From positions 10,361,698 to 10,425,697 of the forward strand of contig NC_081140.1 of the NCBI RefSeq assembly GCF_958295425.1: 64,000 bases of DNA, given 5' to 3'. A program made the translations under genes and the position numbers. The stretch comes from Solea solea. Its lineage: Eukaryota; Chordata; Actinopteri; Pleuronectiformes; Soleidae. The notes beneath the pieces are model-generated. The model saw only the letters and a list, made by a program, of their open reading frames with translations. It was not told where the DNA came from and did no database searches. The stretch's first letter is position 1. Each line of letters opens with the position of its first letter. Shown here piece by piece: positions 53,205 through 64,000 of the stretch.

Positions 53205-54413
53205 ATGGAGGATTTGAAAACTTCTGAGCGATGTGTCCACAAGTCCTCCTCCTTCAGTATTAGCAGCCTGTTGTGGAGACGAGACGGGATGATGCACGAG
53301 TCTCACTCTCCGTCCCAGAAACATCCAGGTAAATCCAGCCAGGATGAAAAGTGTGACAGCGAAGTCAAGCGCGAAATTCCCACACTGGGCGCGACAGTGG
53401 AAACAAAAGACACAAGTGGGAAACGAGATGGGAACAAGGCGGAATCAAAGGAGAGTGAAGGAATCGTTAAAAGCGAGAAACCTCCGTTCAGCTACAACGC
53501 GCTGATCATGATGGCGATCCGCCAGAGTCCAGAGCGACGGCTCACACTCAACGGCATCTACGAGTTCATCATGGACAACTTTCCCTACTACAGACAGAAC
53601 AGACAAGGGTGGCAGAACTCCATCAGGCACAACCTGAGTCTCAATAAGTGTTTTGTGAAAGTGCCGCGACACTACGACGACCCGGGGAAAGGCAACTACT
53701 GGATGCTGGACCCCTGCAGTGAGGACGTCTTCATAGGCGGCGCGTCAGGGAAGCTCCGGCGCAGGACCACGTCTGGATCTAGGGCCAAACTTGCGCTGAA
53801 ACGAGGAGGAGGAGGCGGCGGAGGAGGACGGCTGATGTCCTCCAGCACTGCAACCAGCGTGACTTTGGCCGCGGCGAGTTCGTTTTACTGGCCAGTGCCG
53901 CCGTTTCTGCCTCTGCAAACTCCAGTGCGCAGCAGCCTTGGCGCGGGGACTTACCTGAGCGCTCACCCACGCTTCTCCAACCACGCCGCGTCTGTTGTGA
54001 CTCAGCGATCCCGCCTGAGCAGAGCGACCCCGGCTGACGTGGACCGGTTCGTGCAGGCTCACCATCAGGAGATGTCCTACATCGGAGTCAGCTGCGCGCA
54101 GTCCCGCCGCCATCAGATCGGCGCAGCGTGCGCCGCTTTCTCCACGTCCATCCCCGCGTGCACACTGCCGCTGTCAGATCCCTGCCCTTTTAACATGATC
54201 TCCGGACAAGCCAGCTATTTTTACTCGCACAAGATTCCGTGCGCTGCGACTTGTAGTCCGTGTCAGGATGAGTTTACAACCAGCAGGACGTCCCCGGGTC
54301 ATTTTTTATCCAAGGCCGGACACTCGGACCTCGGAGGATGCTGCAACGACTTTCCAAATTATTGCCCTCAAATCAGTCCAACTGCTCCTTCATCTTGGAA
54401 TATAGAAAAATAA
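53205..54413 (+). CDS. Forkhead box G1 paralogue (foxg1b/c/d type)
   Basis: Intronless transcription factor, 402 aa, nuclear. FoxG proteins control forebrain and sensory development. The forkhead domain starts at about residue 92 ([18 protein letters not shown]) and includes [40 protein letters not shown] and [13 protein letters not shown] then KLRRRTT, nearly identical to FOXG1. The N-terminus has an eh1-like FSISSLL, a Groucho-binding motif. A Gly tract follows the forkhead (about 198-207). The His/Pro/Gln-rich N-terminus of vertebrate FOXG1 is missing, and the C-terminus only keeps short matches ([24 protein letters not shown]), so this is a diverged paralogue rather than foxg1a. I start at ATG 53205; upstream in frame there is only a TTG. 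AATAAA is at 54522-54527. Confidence 0.92.
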   Translation: MEDLKTSERCVHKSSSFSISSLLWRRDGMMHESHSPSQKHPGKSSQDEKCDSEVKREIPTLGATVETKDTSGKRDGNKAESKESEGIVKSEKPPFSYNALIMMAIRQSPERRLTLNGIYEFIMDNFPYYRQNRQGWQNSIRHNLSLNKCFVKVPRHYDDPGKGNYWMLDPCSEDVFIGGASGKLRRRTTSGSRAKLALKRGGGGGGGGRLMSSSTATSVTLAAASSFYWPVPPFLPLQTPVRSSLGAGTYLSAHPRFSNHAASVVTQRSRLSRATPADVDRFVQAHHQEMSYIGVSCAQSRRHQIGAACAAFSTSIPACTLPLSDPCPFNMISGQASYFYSHKIPCAATCSPCQDEFTTSRTSPGHFLSKAGHSDLGGCCNDFPNYCPQISPTAPSSWNIEK

Positions 54414-57132
54414 ATTCATTATACACATAGCTGAGATTTAAAATATCACTGTAGGATTTAGATAAACATGTGGTAAAAGCTTCCAGCCTGACTGGTGAAA
54501 ACTAGTCCACAATATTTACTCAATAAAGTATTTGTGTTTAAATGTTTGAAGTCAAACGAGCGACTTTTCTGTGTTAGAATAATACGGAGAGTTGTGCAAA
54601 TGAATGAAAATGTCGCACATCTGCTGGGACTTTGGAAAAGAGAACAGTCACCTCAAAGAATAACAGTAATACATAATAATCACCACAGACGCGTTTCATT
54701 CATTACTTTTCCTCATATATCCACGTGTTCGTGTACAAAGTGTTGTTTGCGCGCATGTCACTGTTAATAAGACATTTAGAAGATGAAATAAAAATAATAA
54801 TCACTGAGTCTGATGTCATTTGTTTTACTCAGCAACATATATACGTGGAAAAATGTAATACTTAAATATAATATTATTTTATTTCGATGAGAACTAAAAT
54901 CATATATGTAAGGTGCTCATTTGGTTCACACTTTAAATAATACACTATTTTGATGAGGTTCCATGTAATTAAACAATAAATGATGCTATTTTAATTGTAT
55001 TTTCTTTTTTTCTTCTTTTGCTACCACACAAAATTAAAAATTAGATGAATTGGGTGCAAATTATAGTACAGATATATGTGATATTATGATAGTTTTCAGT
55101 GCAGAGGTGTGTCTGAACGCAGACTGGGATGTTAATTCATCAGGTAGACATGACATTTCCAGCCTAATCTTATTGATCCGGCTTGTGTTTCACTCTTTTC
55201 TGACATCACTGCCTGTTCAACTTTCCCTCACCTCTTCCCGTCGTTTCCCCCCCTCACATAGACATTTAAAGAAAAGAGAAAAAAAATTCAGATTATATAG
55301 ACCAGCACTCTGTAAAACAAGAGACTCTTTGTTTGAAAAAAAAAAAAAAGACCCCAAACCCGTCACCTTCTCTGAGCTCAGTCACTGTGGTAAAAGCAGA
55401 CTGCATGAGCTGTAGGATCAGGTAACTTCACTGTTGGCAAACTCTCTGTCTAGATAGATACCAAGATAATAATATTTTCATTACTGGCATGAGTAATACT
55501 CATACTGATCGCAGGCGGACAGAGATGTGAATCAACAGGTTCATGGTGTGAAGTAGAGTTCTCCTCCCCGAGGCACCAGTAAGCAGATACTGTTTGTTGA
55601 TGGGATAAATAACCACCTTCTTTTGACAGCTCTACCAATAAATCTGCCCCATGCTCATGTGCTCAAAGGTTTAGAAGTGAATTCGGTCACCAAAATGTAT
55701 AAACAGTGAAACAAATATGTTAATATTGTTCCAACCAAGGTACTGTTTTTTTTTTCATTGTAAAAACTAATAAAAATCTATCGAAAATTGGTCACGTAAT
55801 CCCAAATCAGATTGTTTTCCCTGTGTGCCCTTAAAATGTCTTTGAGCAGAAGGCATTATTTTGGTCATCAAATTACGATTGTGGGGCAAATTTTGGCTGT
55901 TTGAAAAACACGACAGACTTAGATGTATATTGTATTTGGGCCTGTTGTACAAAACCTGAGCTAAAAGGTCAGTAAAGGACAGCAAACCCTGAACACAAGC
56001 TTTTGTTATTGCTTTGATTACTGTCAGCCTGGCCTCATCAAGTATCTATAGCTTCTGCTGTTTGTCATAAAATATCATTCAAATTCACTGGGCCTTTGTA
56101 CAGCAGTCATTTTGACGTGTTGTATAAAAAGCACAGGTGTTAGTGATCACATGTTCAGTTCCTGCAAGTCAGGACAGAGCGACTGTGAAACCCTGAAACT
56201 GAGGAAGCTAAATGGAACTCGGCCGTCATTCATTTCACTGTTTATTATGATTTTCCTGTCAATGTGGCTGCTGTGCAAAGGGATCAATTAAAATAACTGT
56301 ATTTATCCGTTAGTAATCGCATCAACCTATACTTCAAAAACACACGACATACAATTATCAGGGAGCATTCAAGAGTTCCTGTAATAAACAGTGCTTAAAA
56401 GTACTTGTGTAAGATGACATTTTGAAAATCCTATAAAGTAGACCTCAGAGAAACTATGTAGCCATTAAAGTAACTAACACGTTTTTCCTCAAAATGGCAG
56501 CCTCTGAATAGCTGACCTGGCTCCTGATTAAATTAAATTAAAAAGGCTTATTCTGGGGTGATTGCACACAAATTAAGTACAATTATTTTATTTTGAATAA
56601 TTTGACCTAGGTTTTACACACTGGACCTTAAAACAAATAGCTTTTTACAGCCTCCTATCACGACTTAATACAAATAAACTTGTTCCCTTCTTGACTATCT
56701 GATTAATTGTTTTGGTTGGAGAGTAATATCTGCTCTACACCTGGGTAACTTTATAACTGTTGTGCGTTTGCTACAGCGTTGGTCAGCTCTGTCACTGTGA
56801 GCTCGGTTTACAGGCTCACTGTGCCACAGTTTAAGATGGAAGTCTGTTGGCTGAATTAGGTGTGCTTCATAAAGATGTAGTACAGCTCTGGAAATCAATC
56901 CCTCACACTTGCCACAGTCAACAGCACACAGGCTGCCATTATCTGCAGCAAGTGGCTTCCACAGGTAGATCTGCCACCCTTTGAAATAAGGTGGGTGGGT
57001 TGTACACCCTCTGGCGTCTGTCTGTCTCTTGCCAGAAAGCCAATCTCTTAATGTCTCATTCCTGCTGTTAAGACAGAATGGCCTACATCCACGTATCTAT
57101 CTATCTCCCTCTTACTCTCTCTCTCTCTCGCT

Positions 57133-57189
<57 letters not shown>

Positions 57190-58660
57190 TCTCCTTGTTC
57201 TTGTTGTGTTAAAGGGGAAAACAATGGCTTTCTTGTTTGGGTACATGGTATCACCTTGGCTGCTCTCGCTACAATCTTTTTTCCTGTAACAACTTCTGTA
57301 ACAGAAGGTGCTTAGGTTGTTGGTATACAGTCACTGAGCACTTTATTAGGAATGCCTGTTGTGTGTACTCATAAGATAAGATTATCAATTCAGCCACATT
57401 GTAAACATTGTGGAGTTACATTGCAGCGTAACTCCACAAAATAATGCAGGTTCAATTCGGGAGTTAATGTTAAATGCCAGAGACTTGCCATCACTGTGAT
57501 TCTGTTTTTGTTTTTTTATGATCACGTATCAGTAAATGAATGTCTTCCTTTTCCACAGGTCTCATCTTCACCGTACAATTCCTGTCAGTGGTGAAATAAG
57601 GAACACACATCTATTTAAAGTAAGGTTCTTGCTCTCAAAATGAAGTAAAAGCACATGATGCACTGACAGAAAATATTATTACCAAATGTTAATCTAGGAT
57701 AAAATGTGACCACCAAATTGATCAATATGTATATACATATGTATACATATATATATATAAAATACATTTTATATTCTAATGTACATTAGCCCTCCAAAAG
57801 ACTACATATTTAAAACTTAAGGACACTGTCTTCTTCATCAGGGTAAAAATGGCATTCACATATTTTTTATTTTTATTTTCTTCATACAAGTGCATCAAAC
57901 TCCTTTCTTTTGGACCATTGCTTATACTTTATGGACCTTATGTCTTTCTTGAATTGCAAAATATTTTCTACCCAATTCGATCCAATCCATTTTATATTGT
58001 TTGTAAGCACTCAATATTTGTATGCACACTTCATACTCATATACACACATAGTTAATTTAACCACAACAACAGAATACAAATTAAATATAACAAATGAGT
58101 GTTAAAACAACAACAACACAGTATTAATTGTACTTTCTAACTTCCCTCCATAGCAAGTGTCAAGCAGTAGAATAAAATAAGGACGCCTTTATTGAATATG
58201 CGATCACTAAGAAGTGCATAAAAATAAATGAATGAACATTGATTTATTCCCACTAAGATCATTTGCTCTGTCATCATCCTCCTCTTCCTCCCATATACTT
58301 CAGACACTGGTATAGTGAAATTAAATTAAGATGGAATGAGAGATAAGGTGACTCTGTTAATTATTATTTTAATTAATTATTATTTGTTTCATTTTCTGCA
58401 CACACTGGTCAAAACTCCTCGGCTCCACTCACATACCCTGGTATACAGTGGAACAGTATTTCTCCAAGAGGAAGCCTATGTACCACAGTATGAGAACTAT
58501 GGGTTTAGGAATGAGGATGAGGATAAAAGAATGAGGAATGGGGAAATGAAAAAGGGTGTGATTTCAGACTTCAAAATATAAAAGGGAACTTCGAACTAAA
58601 AGGTCAAATGACTCTTCATCATAATAACCCGGTTATTATTCCCACATGTTGAAGCGCGTA
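54414..58660. other. Intergenic DNA, no gene recognised
   Basis: AT-rich stretch with a foxg1-paralogue polyadenylation signal at 54522, a repeat related to the 51.6-52.3 kb element at about 56100-56635, a (CT)n-(CA)26 microsatellite at 57107-57187, a perfect 10-bp hairpin at 57410-57437 (GTGGAGTTAC facing GTAACTCCAC), and TA-rich sequence near 57727-57765. The open frames have no domain or splice support. Confidence 0.55.
57107..57187. repeat. (CT)n-(CA)26 compound microsatellite
   Basis: A CT-rich run passes into about 53 bases of perfect CA repeat. Confidence 0.95.
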
Positions 58661-58668
58661 CTAGTTGA

Positions 58669-58677
58669 CCCGGAAGT
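58669..58677 (+). promoter_or_regulatory. ETS-type site in snrpd2 promoter
   Basis: CCCGGAAGT matches the GABPA/ETS consensus typical of TATA-less housekeeping promoters. It lies about 100 bases before the end of the snrpd2 first exon. The short 5' UTR is probably about 58690-58777. Confidence 0.55.
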
Positions 58678-58777
58678 AGTCTGGTCCACGCTTGAAACGT
58701 TGCCGACACGAAAGAAGTGAGCCAGTGAAAACGAGCGCTGCAACATCTGAGAGAACTATTTCGATAAACCAGCAGCC

Positions 58778-61254
58778 ATGTAAGTGTTCATAAAGCATTC
58801 GGTCTTTGTCTGAATGTCACTTTCAAACCCACTGTCTATTTTAAGTGACTTACAACGTTCTGTAGCCACTGTGCTAACCCGTTTAGCATTGGAGAGAGTC
58901 AGCTATGCTAGCGAGGACGATTAGCTCCAGTCGATAAACCCTTTGTGATTTTCTCGTGTAATGTTGTGTGTTTACAGCCATTATGGTGTTACTGTGCCGG
59001 TGCAAACACACATTTAACTGCTTATTTATGATTGTAAAACTGTTGTGATTCGAAGTGTAAAAGTTACGAGTCAGAAGGCACACAATAGTTTTCTACACGC
59101 TATTTAGCAAGACGCTTCCATCAAGCTGAGTATGGTCAATAAATGTAAATTTGTTAAATGTTTACAGCCTGTAACAAATATTATACTGAGGGTGTTAATG
59201 ACATTTTTACGTAAAAGTAGGGCTGCAACGATTAATTGGTTGTTAATCGACTATTTTGATAATCAATTAATTGGTGTGACTGTTTTTTTTCTGATTTTCA
59301 GCTTGTTAAAATGTGAATATTTTCTGGTTTCTTTGCTCCATGTAACAAAGAAATCATTAAAACAAGACATTTCACAGACCAAGCAAGGACTTATTTAATG
59401 TATTTGATCGACAGATTATGAAAATAATCTCCACATTAATCAATTATGAAATGAATTAAGTATTAACAAAGCCCCCCCTTTTAATGTAATACCTAATAAG
59501 TGACACAGAACTGGACAGTATTCCTCTCAGATAAAGACAAATATTATATTGTAATCTGATCACACCTATTTGTTGCACATCAGGAGTTTGTTAACAAAGC
59601 CGAAGTCAGAGATGACCCCAGAAGAGCTCCAGAAAAGAGAGGAGGAGGAGTTCAACACTGGCCCACTGTCGGTTCTCACCCAGTCAGTCAAAAACAACAC
59701 TCAGGTGCTCATTAACTGTCGCAACAACAAGAAGCTGCTTGGGAGAGTCAAGGCTTTTGACAGGTACACAACCTCTTTGCTGCTTAAAAGCTTGTTTTTA
59801 TTCTAGTTACACTAACATAAATATGAATGAAGTATTGGGCACAATCTTAGGCCATTACTAACTTTGTTGTTGCGCTTGCTTATTTATGCTTTTATTTCTG
59901 TCAAAATTCTGTGGCCTTTGGCATTTTGAATAAAATGGTTAAATTAGATAAATCTGATGTAACAGACCCTTTGGTATTTTCAACATGAAATAGCAGGACA
60001 ATCACAGCTGTCACCGTGACATTAATAGGGGTTCCACTCCATGTGCAAAAGAGCAAGGGTCTTGCTATCTAGGGGAGGTCAAACTAAAAACTAGACACAG
60101 TCTGTAGAGGCATTTTTATTATTTATTTATTTATTATTACTCATGTTTTGGTGAGGTCATATTGCATATATATTTCCCGCTTGTGTGCCAATAGAGATAT
60201 TTAGAAATAATGATGTATAACCTTGTTCTAGCCTTGCTAAAACATCACTTTTTAATGGCACACACAGAGCATTTAAAAGTTATGTGTAGCGATGCACAGA
60301 AAATTAATTAAAAAGCGATACAAATGTGTGACTATTTGCACAGATTTACATAGTAAATTAATAGAGCCACAAGGCTGAAAGAGTAGGCACGTTATCTCAG
60401 AGTCACTGGTACATATCAGCGAGGCACATCAAGAACTAGCAGGTTGTGAATTTCTTACACAGGAGCCCTACAGTTGGCTGCAAAACAAAAAGCATTGTTT
60501 GGCCCTGACATCAACAGTCAAGTCAATCGTGGACGTTATTGTGTGCTGGTCCACTGCTCTATTTAGCCCAAGTCTGACACACACGCCAGGCCTGTGTTTA
60601 ATACTGATTTACTAAGTTCTTGTCATGATGTCTATGCTGGTAAGGCTGTAACAGACACTGGTGCCTCTCTTGGATTGTTTTTAAAAATCGAATTTTTTTT
60701 TCTTATTTAAGATGTATAACTATTTCAATTGCATTTTTGTTCATATAGTTAATAAGATGATAATTTGTGATGTGCAGTGTTTCTGTTAAAGATGGAAGCA
60801 TTTTTTTGTATTTTGTTATTTAAGATAATCATATTTATAAATACATTTAGTTGGTCATGAATAATTTGTCTAAAAATCATGAATCGAATCGTGAGTTGTG
60901 TATCGTTACATCCCTAGTTCTATGTTGTGTAATAAGTGAAAACATCCCACTCATTAAAACACTCATCCTGTGATCGTATCTTTTTGCAACATCATGTGTA
61001 TCAGTGCTCTGAAGACGTGCTTTTTCTCTATGATGGTGGTTTTATATGTTAATGTTTTGCATCCTCGTTGCCGCTGCAGGCACTGCAACATGGTCCTGGA
61101 GAACGTGAAGGAAATGTGGACAGAAGCTCCCAAGAGCGGGAAGGGAAAGAAGAAGTCCAAGCCCGTGAATAAGGACCGCTACATTTCCAAAATGTTCCTC
61201 AGGGGTGACTCCGTCATTGTCGTACTGAGAAATCCTCTGATCACTGGAAAATGA
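58778..61254 (+). CDS. snrpd2: Small nuclear ribonucleoprotein Sm D2
   Basis: Core Sm protein of the heptameric ring on U1, U2, U4 and U5 snRNAs, needed for pre-mRNA splicing. Coding pieces: 58778-58779 (AT), 59584-59763, 61080-61254; 118 aa, the same length as human. The ATG is split: AT ends exon 1 at a strong donor (at|gtaagt) and G starts exon 2. The protein matches human SNRPD2 almost throughout: [20 protein letters not shown], the Sm1 motif [20 protein letters not shown] joined across exons to [13 protein letters not shown], the basic [10 protein letters not shown] loop, and the Sm2 motif [15 protein letters not shown]. It appears intact. AATAAA is at 61478-61483. Confidence 0.97.
59219..59460. 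repeat. hAT-like MITE fragment in snrpd2 intron 1
   Basis: It starts agggctgcaacgattaattg, a common end of a fish hAT MITE, with gattaatcg-type inverted motifs inside. The right end is not clear, so it may be truncated. Confidence 0.5.
59764..61079. other. snrpd2 intron 2
   Basis: AT-rich with no exon. A weak pair, tgtagcgatgcacag near 60285 and tatcgttacatccctag near 60901, resembles the degraded ends of a hAT MITE. The intron ends at the acceptor ccgctgcag. Confidence 0.5.
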
Positions 61255-61477
61255 ACTGTTAATAGACGCCTTGCTTTTTGTTTTTTTCTGTGAAGGCAGT
61301 GGACTGTGGTAAATGTAAAGTTTTGTTTTATTTTTGACTTTTCTCATTCACTGCATTTATTGTTGAGACAGAAACACTGTGTCAACAAAATGTTTCTACT
61401 ATTTTGAAAGTGAAATAAGCATTTCATTGCTGATTTTGCTTTGTCTTCTGAAGGCGTCTTGTCTTTTTTATTTTAAT

Positions 61478-61483
61478 AATAAA
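61478..61483 (+). terminator. snrpd2 polyadenylation signal
   Basis: AATAAA 224 bases after the snrpd2 stop codon, followed by a TG-rich stretch. Confidence 0.6.
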
Positions 61484-64000
61484 AAATGATGATTGGATTC
61501 AAGAGTTGTGAGTCCTGCATTGCTTTTAGCTTTAAAGTTTCACTTCATATTAAAACATGCAAAAGTACAAATCTTCAATTCAAATCCACAATTTTGTACG
61601 GTTAAATATTTTAAAAGAAATATACAGATCACCATCTTAATCAAAAACTGAACACTACATCAGATGTATAATTGAAAACCTCCGCAAGAAAGTTTTTCTC
61701 CGTTTTTCCTGCATCTTTACGAGCTCCCCTTCCTCTCTCTCCCCCCCACCCCACTGTCACCCTTTCACTCTCCCCTGACGGCATCTAATGTGTCGGGCTT
61801 GATTTCAGTAGTCAGCGCTCAATATGTGACAAACTGCCGTTTAAAGGCCCACTGCATTATTGATGAGACCAGATGTGCTGACTATCACTTCACACCCTCA
61901 TCTCTCTCTCTTTTTTCAGACTGTTCCTTTCTGCCACTCATCCCCCTCCTGACCACTTTGTTAATTGTCTTAATAGCTTGACAGCTATAGTCTCACCTTA
62001 CTCCTCCTCCAACAGTTGGCACCTAACCTCTGCGCTTTGGTGCTCTCAGATTTAGCGCCTACAGGACTTTACTGTATTAAACTGTATTTGACATTTTGGA
62101 TCAGTGTTTATGTCTGGTTTTATTTGTCTGCCTCAATTTTGGATTCCAATCCGTGTGCAGAAGCTTTTAAGGAGCCTGAACTCTCCTTCACGTCAATTTG
62201 TTGTCCTAACTGTACTTTTGAAAACGACTGTTTTCATAATTGTAGTAATAGTTACTTAAAATATCAGAAACTGTTAACCAACCCTGGAAATTATGATGTT
62301 CTCGAACGTCCAAAACTGACCAAAATTCTTCAGTTTTAATGATTTCTTTGCTTAGTTTAGTTTGCAGATTAGTTTATTAGTAATTGTTGCCGTCCTAACA
62401 CATCCAAACCTGAGGCCAGTGCAGCACCTGTGGAGTTTCTGTGTGTGTGGCATCAAGAACTTGCTGATTTACAGCGTGCTGCGTCAGATAGAGGAGAGCA
62501 AGAGTCAGGATGAGCTGTGAATTTGAAATACAGTGATACTGACGTTGTGACCTCTCTGAATGTAATGTTACCCTCTTGTTTTCCCGCTTTAGGCGATTCT
62601 TGACTTCTACTAAAAGTGTGAGTGGGATTGTGTTTCAGAGGCTGGAAATCTAACAAGTTTTTTCATACGTAAGCTGCTGAAGGCAGGAGGAACAGAACAG
62701 CTGTTTTAAGCCCTGTGTCTCTTAACTTTTTATAGTTTAAAACACTCTCAAGTAACCTTTTGTATTTTATTTGAACTTTCCTTGAAACAAATCTGTTAAA
62801 AAAGAAAAAAGTCTGAGGTGTACCATCTACTATCTGCTGTCTTTGGGTGTAACAAGTTCAAATAATATTTAAATACAGATTGTCTTAGCCTGAGTGAAAC
62901 TACACATATCAATGTCATTTGTCCATTTCGCTCTCTTCATTATGTCTTCTCGTAGATTGTTCTACAAACTAGTTTTATGCTGCGCCAACATATTTTAACA
63001 GTGCTGTACAAGCAGCTGACGCGATTAATCAGTGCAGATTTGATGAATTTACACTTATATTCAAGATTCGAGAGTTTTGTTTGTCTATATTGAATACTCT
63101 AGTATGTACAGACTATAAATATGTAAGTATATATATGATATATGAGAGGGGATTCTGAGCATAAATGTGATTTCTCTTTTCTGTTGAGAACATATTCACG
63201 GAGCTTTGAAGAGGCTTTTCATTGTGATAGTCAAGTTCAGTTCATGTACTCATCTGAAGTATCATTCATACATTCATTCATGCCCATGTTTTAGTGGCCT
63301 TTTTGCACATGAGCACAGTATGAATCGATATGTACTAAAATGCTAAAAAATAGTATTTTATAATAATAACTTTTTGTTATTGATGATGATATTGAAGATG
63401 ATGACTAACCTAATGGTTAGTCATTATCTTATGGTTAGTTAATCATGAGTCAGTGGTAATTCAATAATTAATAAATGATTAGTTAGTGACAGTTCATTGA
63501 CATAAAGACCAAGCTGTTGTTGGGGATGTTGTGACCAAAATAAATCACACTTTGATACTTTGCACTTGTCTCAGCTGCAGCAGCAGTATCCTGGGACAAA
63601 GTGCTGGTGGCTCTACTTTGAGATGCTGGAGATAAAAACAACTTTGTTGGGTATCATCGTGCACTTCTCTCATGTTACTTCAGACTCATTTGAAGAAGAA
63701 GAAGAAGAAGAACCTTCTCCCTCCTGAATTTAGGTTGTGGGGGGGATCCATGAGCACAGGAAGGCAGATGTTTTATTCAGTAGGAAAGCGATAAGAGGGG
63801 GGAAGTGTGATTATGATAGCGATCGGTCATGCATCGATACTCATCCCATCCGAGCAACGCGACACCCTGCAGCGCATCGATCGGTGCCAGGTAACCGGAG
63901 CCTCCGCCGCAGTTTGTTTTCAAGCAGAGCCGCGATCTGAGGGTGTGAGAGGGTGTGAGGGCCGGAGCAGGTGAGAGGAGAGGATCTCCTCTGCTCCGTA
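61484..64000. other. Intergenic DNA, CpG-rich right end
   Basis: No gene was recognised. About 61740-61990 looks non-repetitive and could be a conserved non-coding element. A short GAA run is at 63694-63712. The last 300 bases (from about 63700) are rich in CG dinucleotides and include a donor-like gccag|gtaacc near 63890, which may be the promoter and first exon of a gene lying to the right. Confidence 0.4.

Noticed and set aside
58336..58581. Open frame with NEDEDKRMRNGEMKKG
   Set aside because: Low complexity, no domain, and it ends just before the snrpd2 promoter.
61790..62339. Cysteine-containing open frames after snrpd2
   Set aside because: No recognisable domain, no start context and no splice partners.
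63737..63940. Short basic open frame at the right end
   Set aside because: Its composition reflects CpG-rich DNA; no homology was recognised.

Overview
The window is vertebrate nuclear DNA and most probably from a teleost fish. Its genes are split by GT-AG introns, it is dense in microsatellites, and it carries many short non-autonomous DNA transposons of the kind seen in fish. The proteins are recognisable orthologues of human genes. No bacterial, viral or CRISPR-like content was seen.

Layout. (1) 1440-15224, plus strand: most of a gramd1b (Aster-B sterol transporter) gene. Its 5' part lies outside the window. It has a 21-nt microexon, an alternative first exon and a 12-nt microexon inside the transmembrane segment. 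A long 3' UTR and intergenic DNA follow to about 22.7 kb, including a nested inverted-repeat element. (2) 22730-32547, plus: dact3 (Dapper/Dact Wnt-pathway scaffold), four coding exons, complete. (3) 34590-35636, minus: an anaphylatoxin receptor, c5ar1-like, converging on dact3. (4) 38771-42384, minus: an LBH-domain transcription cofactor gene with three recognised coding exons and an uncertain 3' end. (5) 44274-45029, plus: a small C1q-domain protein. (6) 45633-47567, plus: polr2i (RPB9), complete, six exons. (7) 48082-49552, plus: a short peptidoglycan recognition protein with an intact amidase zinc site and no signal peptide. (8) 53205-54413, plus: an intronless foxg1 paralogue. (9) 58778-61254, plus: snrpd2, complete, with a start codon split by an intron. 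The remaining 2.7 kb has no recognised gene; its last 300 bases are CpG-rich.

The coding models were built by hand: each junction was checked for AG/GT and for reading-frame continuity, and the summed lengths are multiples of three (gramd1b 719 aa with the alternative first exon; dact3 657 aa; polr2i 126 aa; pglyrp 168 aa; snrpd2 118 aa).

The gene set resembles human 19q13 (DACT3, C5AR1, PGLYRP1, SNRPD2, POLR2I) with three additions: gramd1b (human 11q24), a foxg1 paralogue and an LBH-like gene. FOXG1 (14q12) and LBH (2p23) sit in human regions paralogous to the DACT3 region, each marked by a PRKD-STRN pair. The window therefore looks like a paralogon member that kept a foxg1 and an LBH copy lost from mammals. 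The genes do not form one pathway. Several touch innate immunity (c5ar1, pglyrp, C1q) and others are housekeeping (polr2i, snrpd2). No wholly new system was found; the points most worth a second look are the microexons, the alternative gramd1b N-terminus, the foxg1/LBH ohnologues, the leaderless PGRP, and the duplicated dact3 polyadenylation region.
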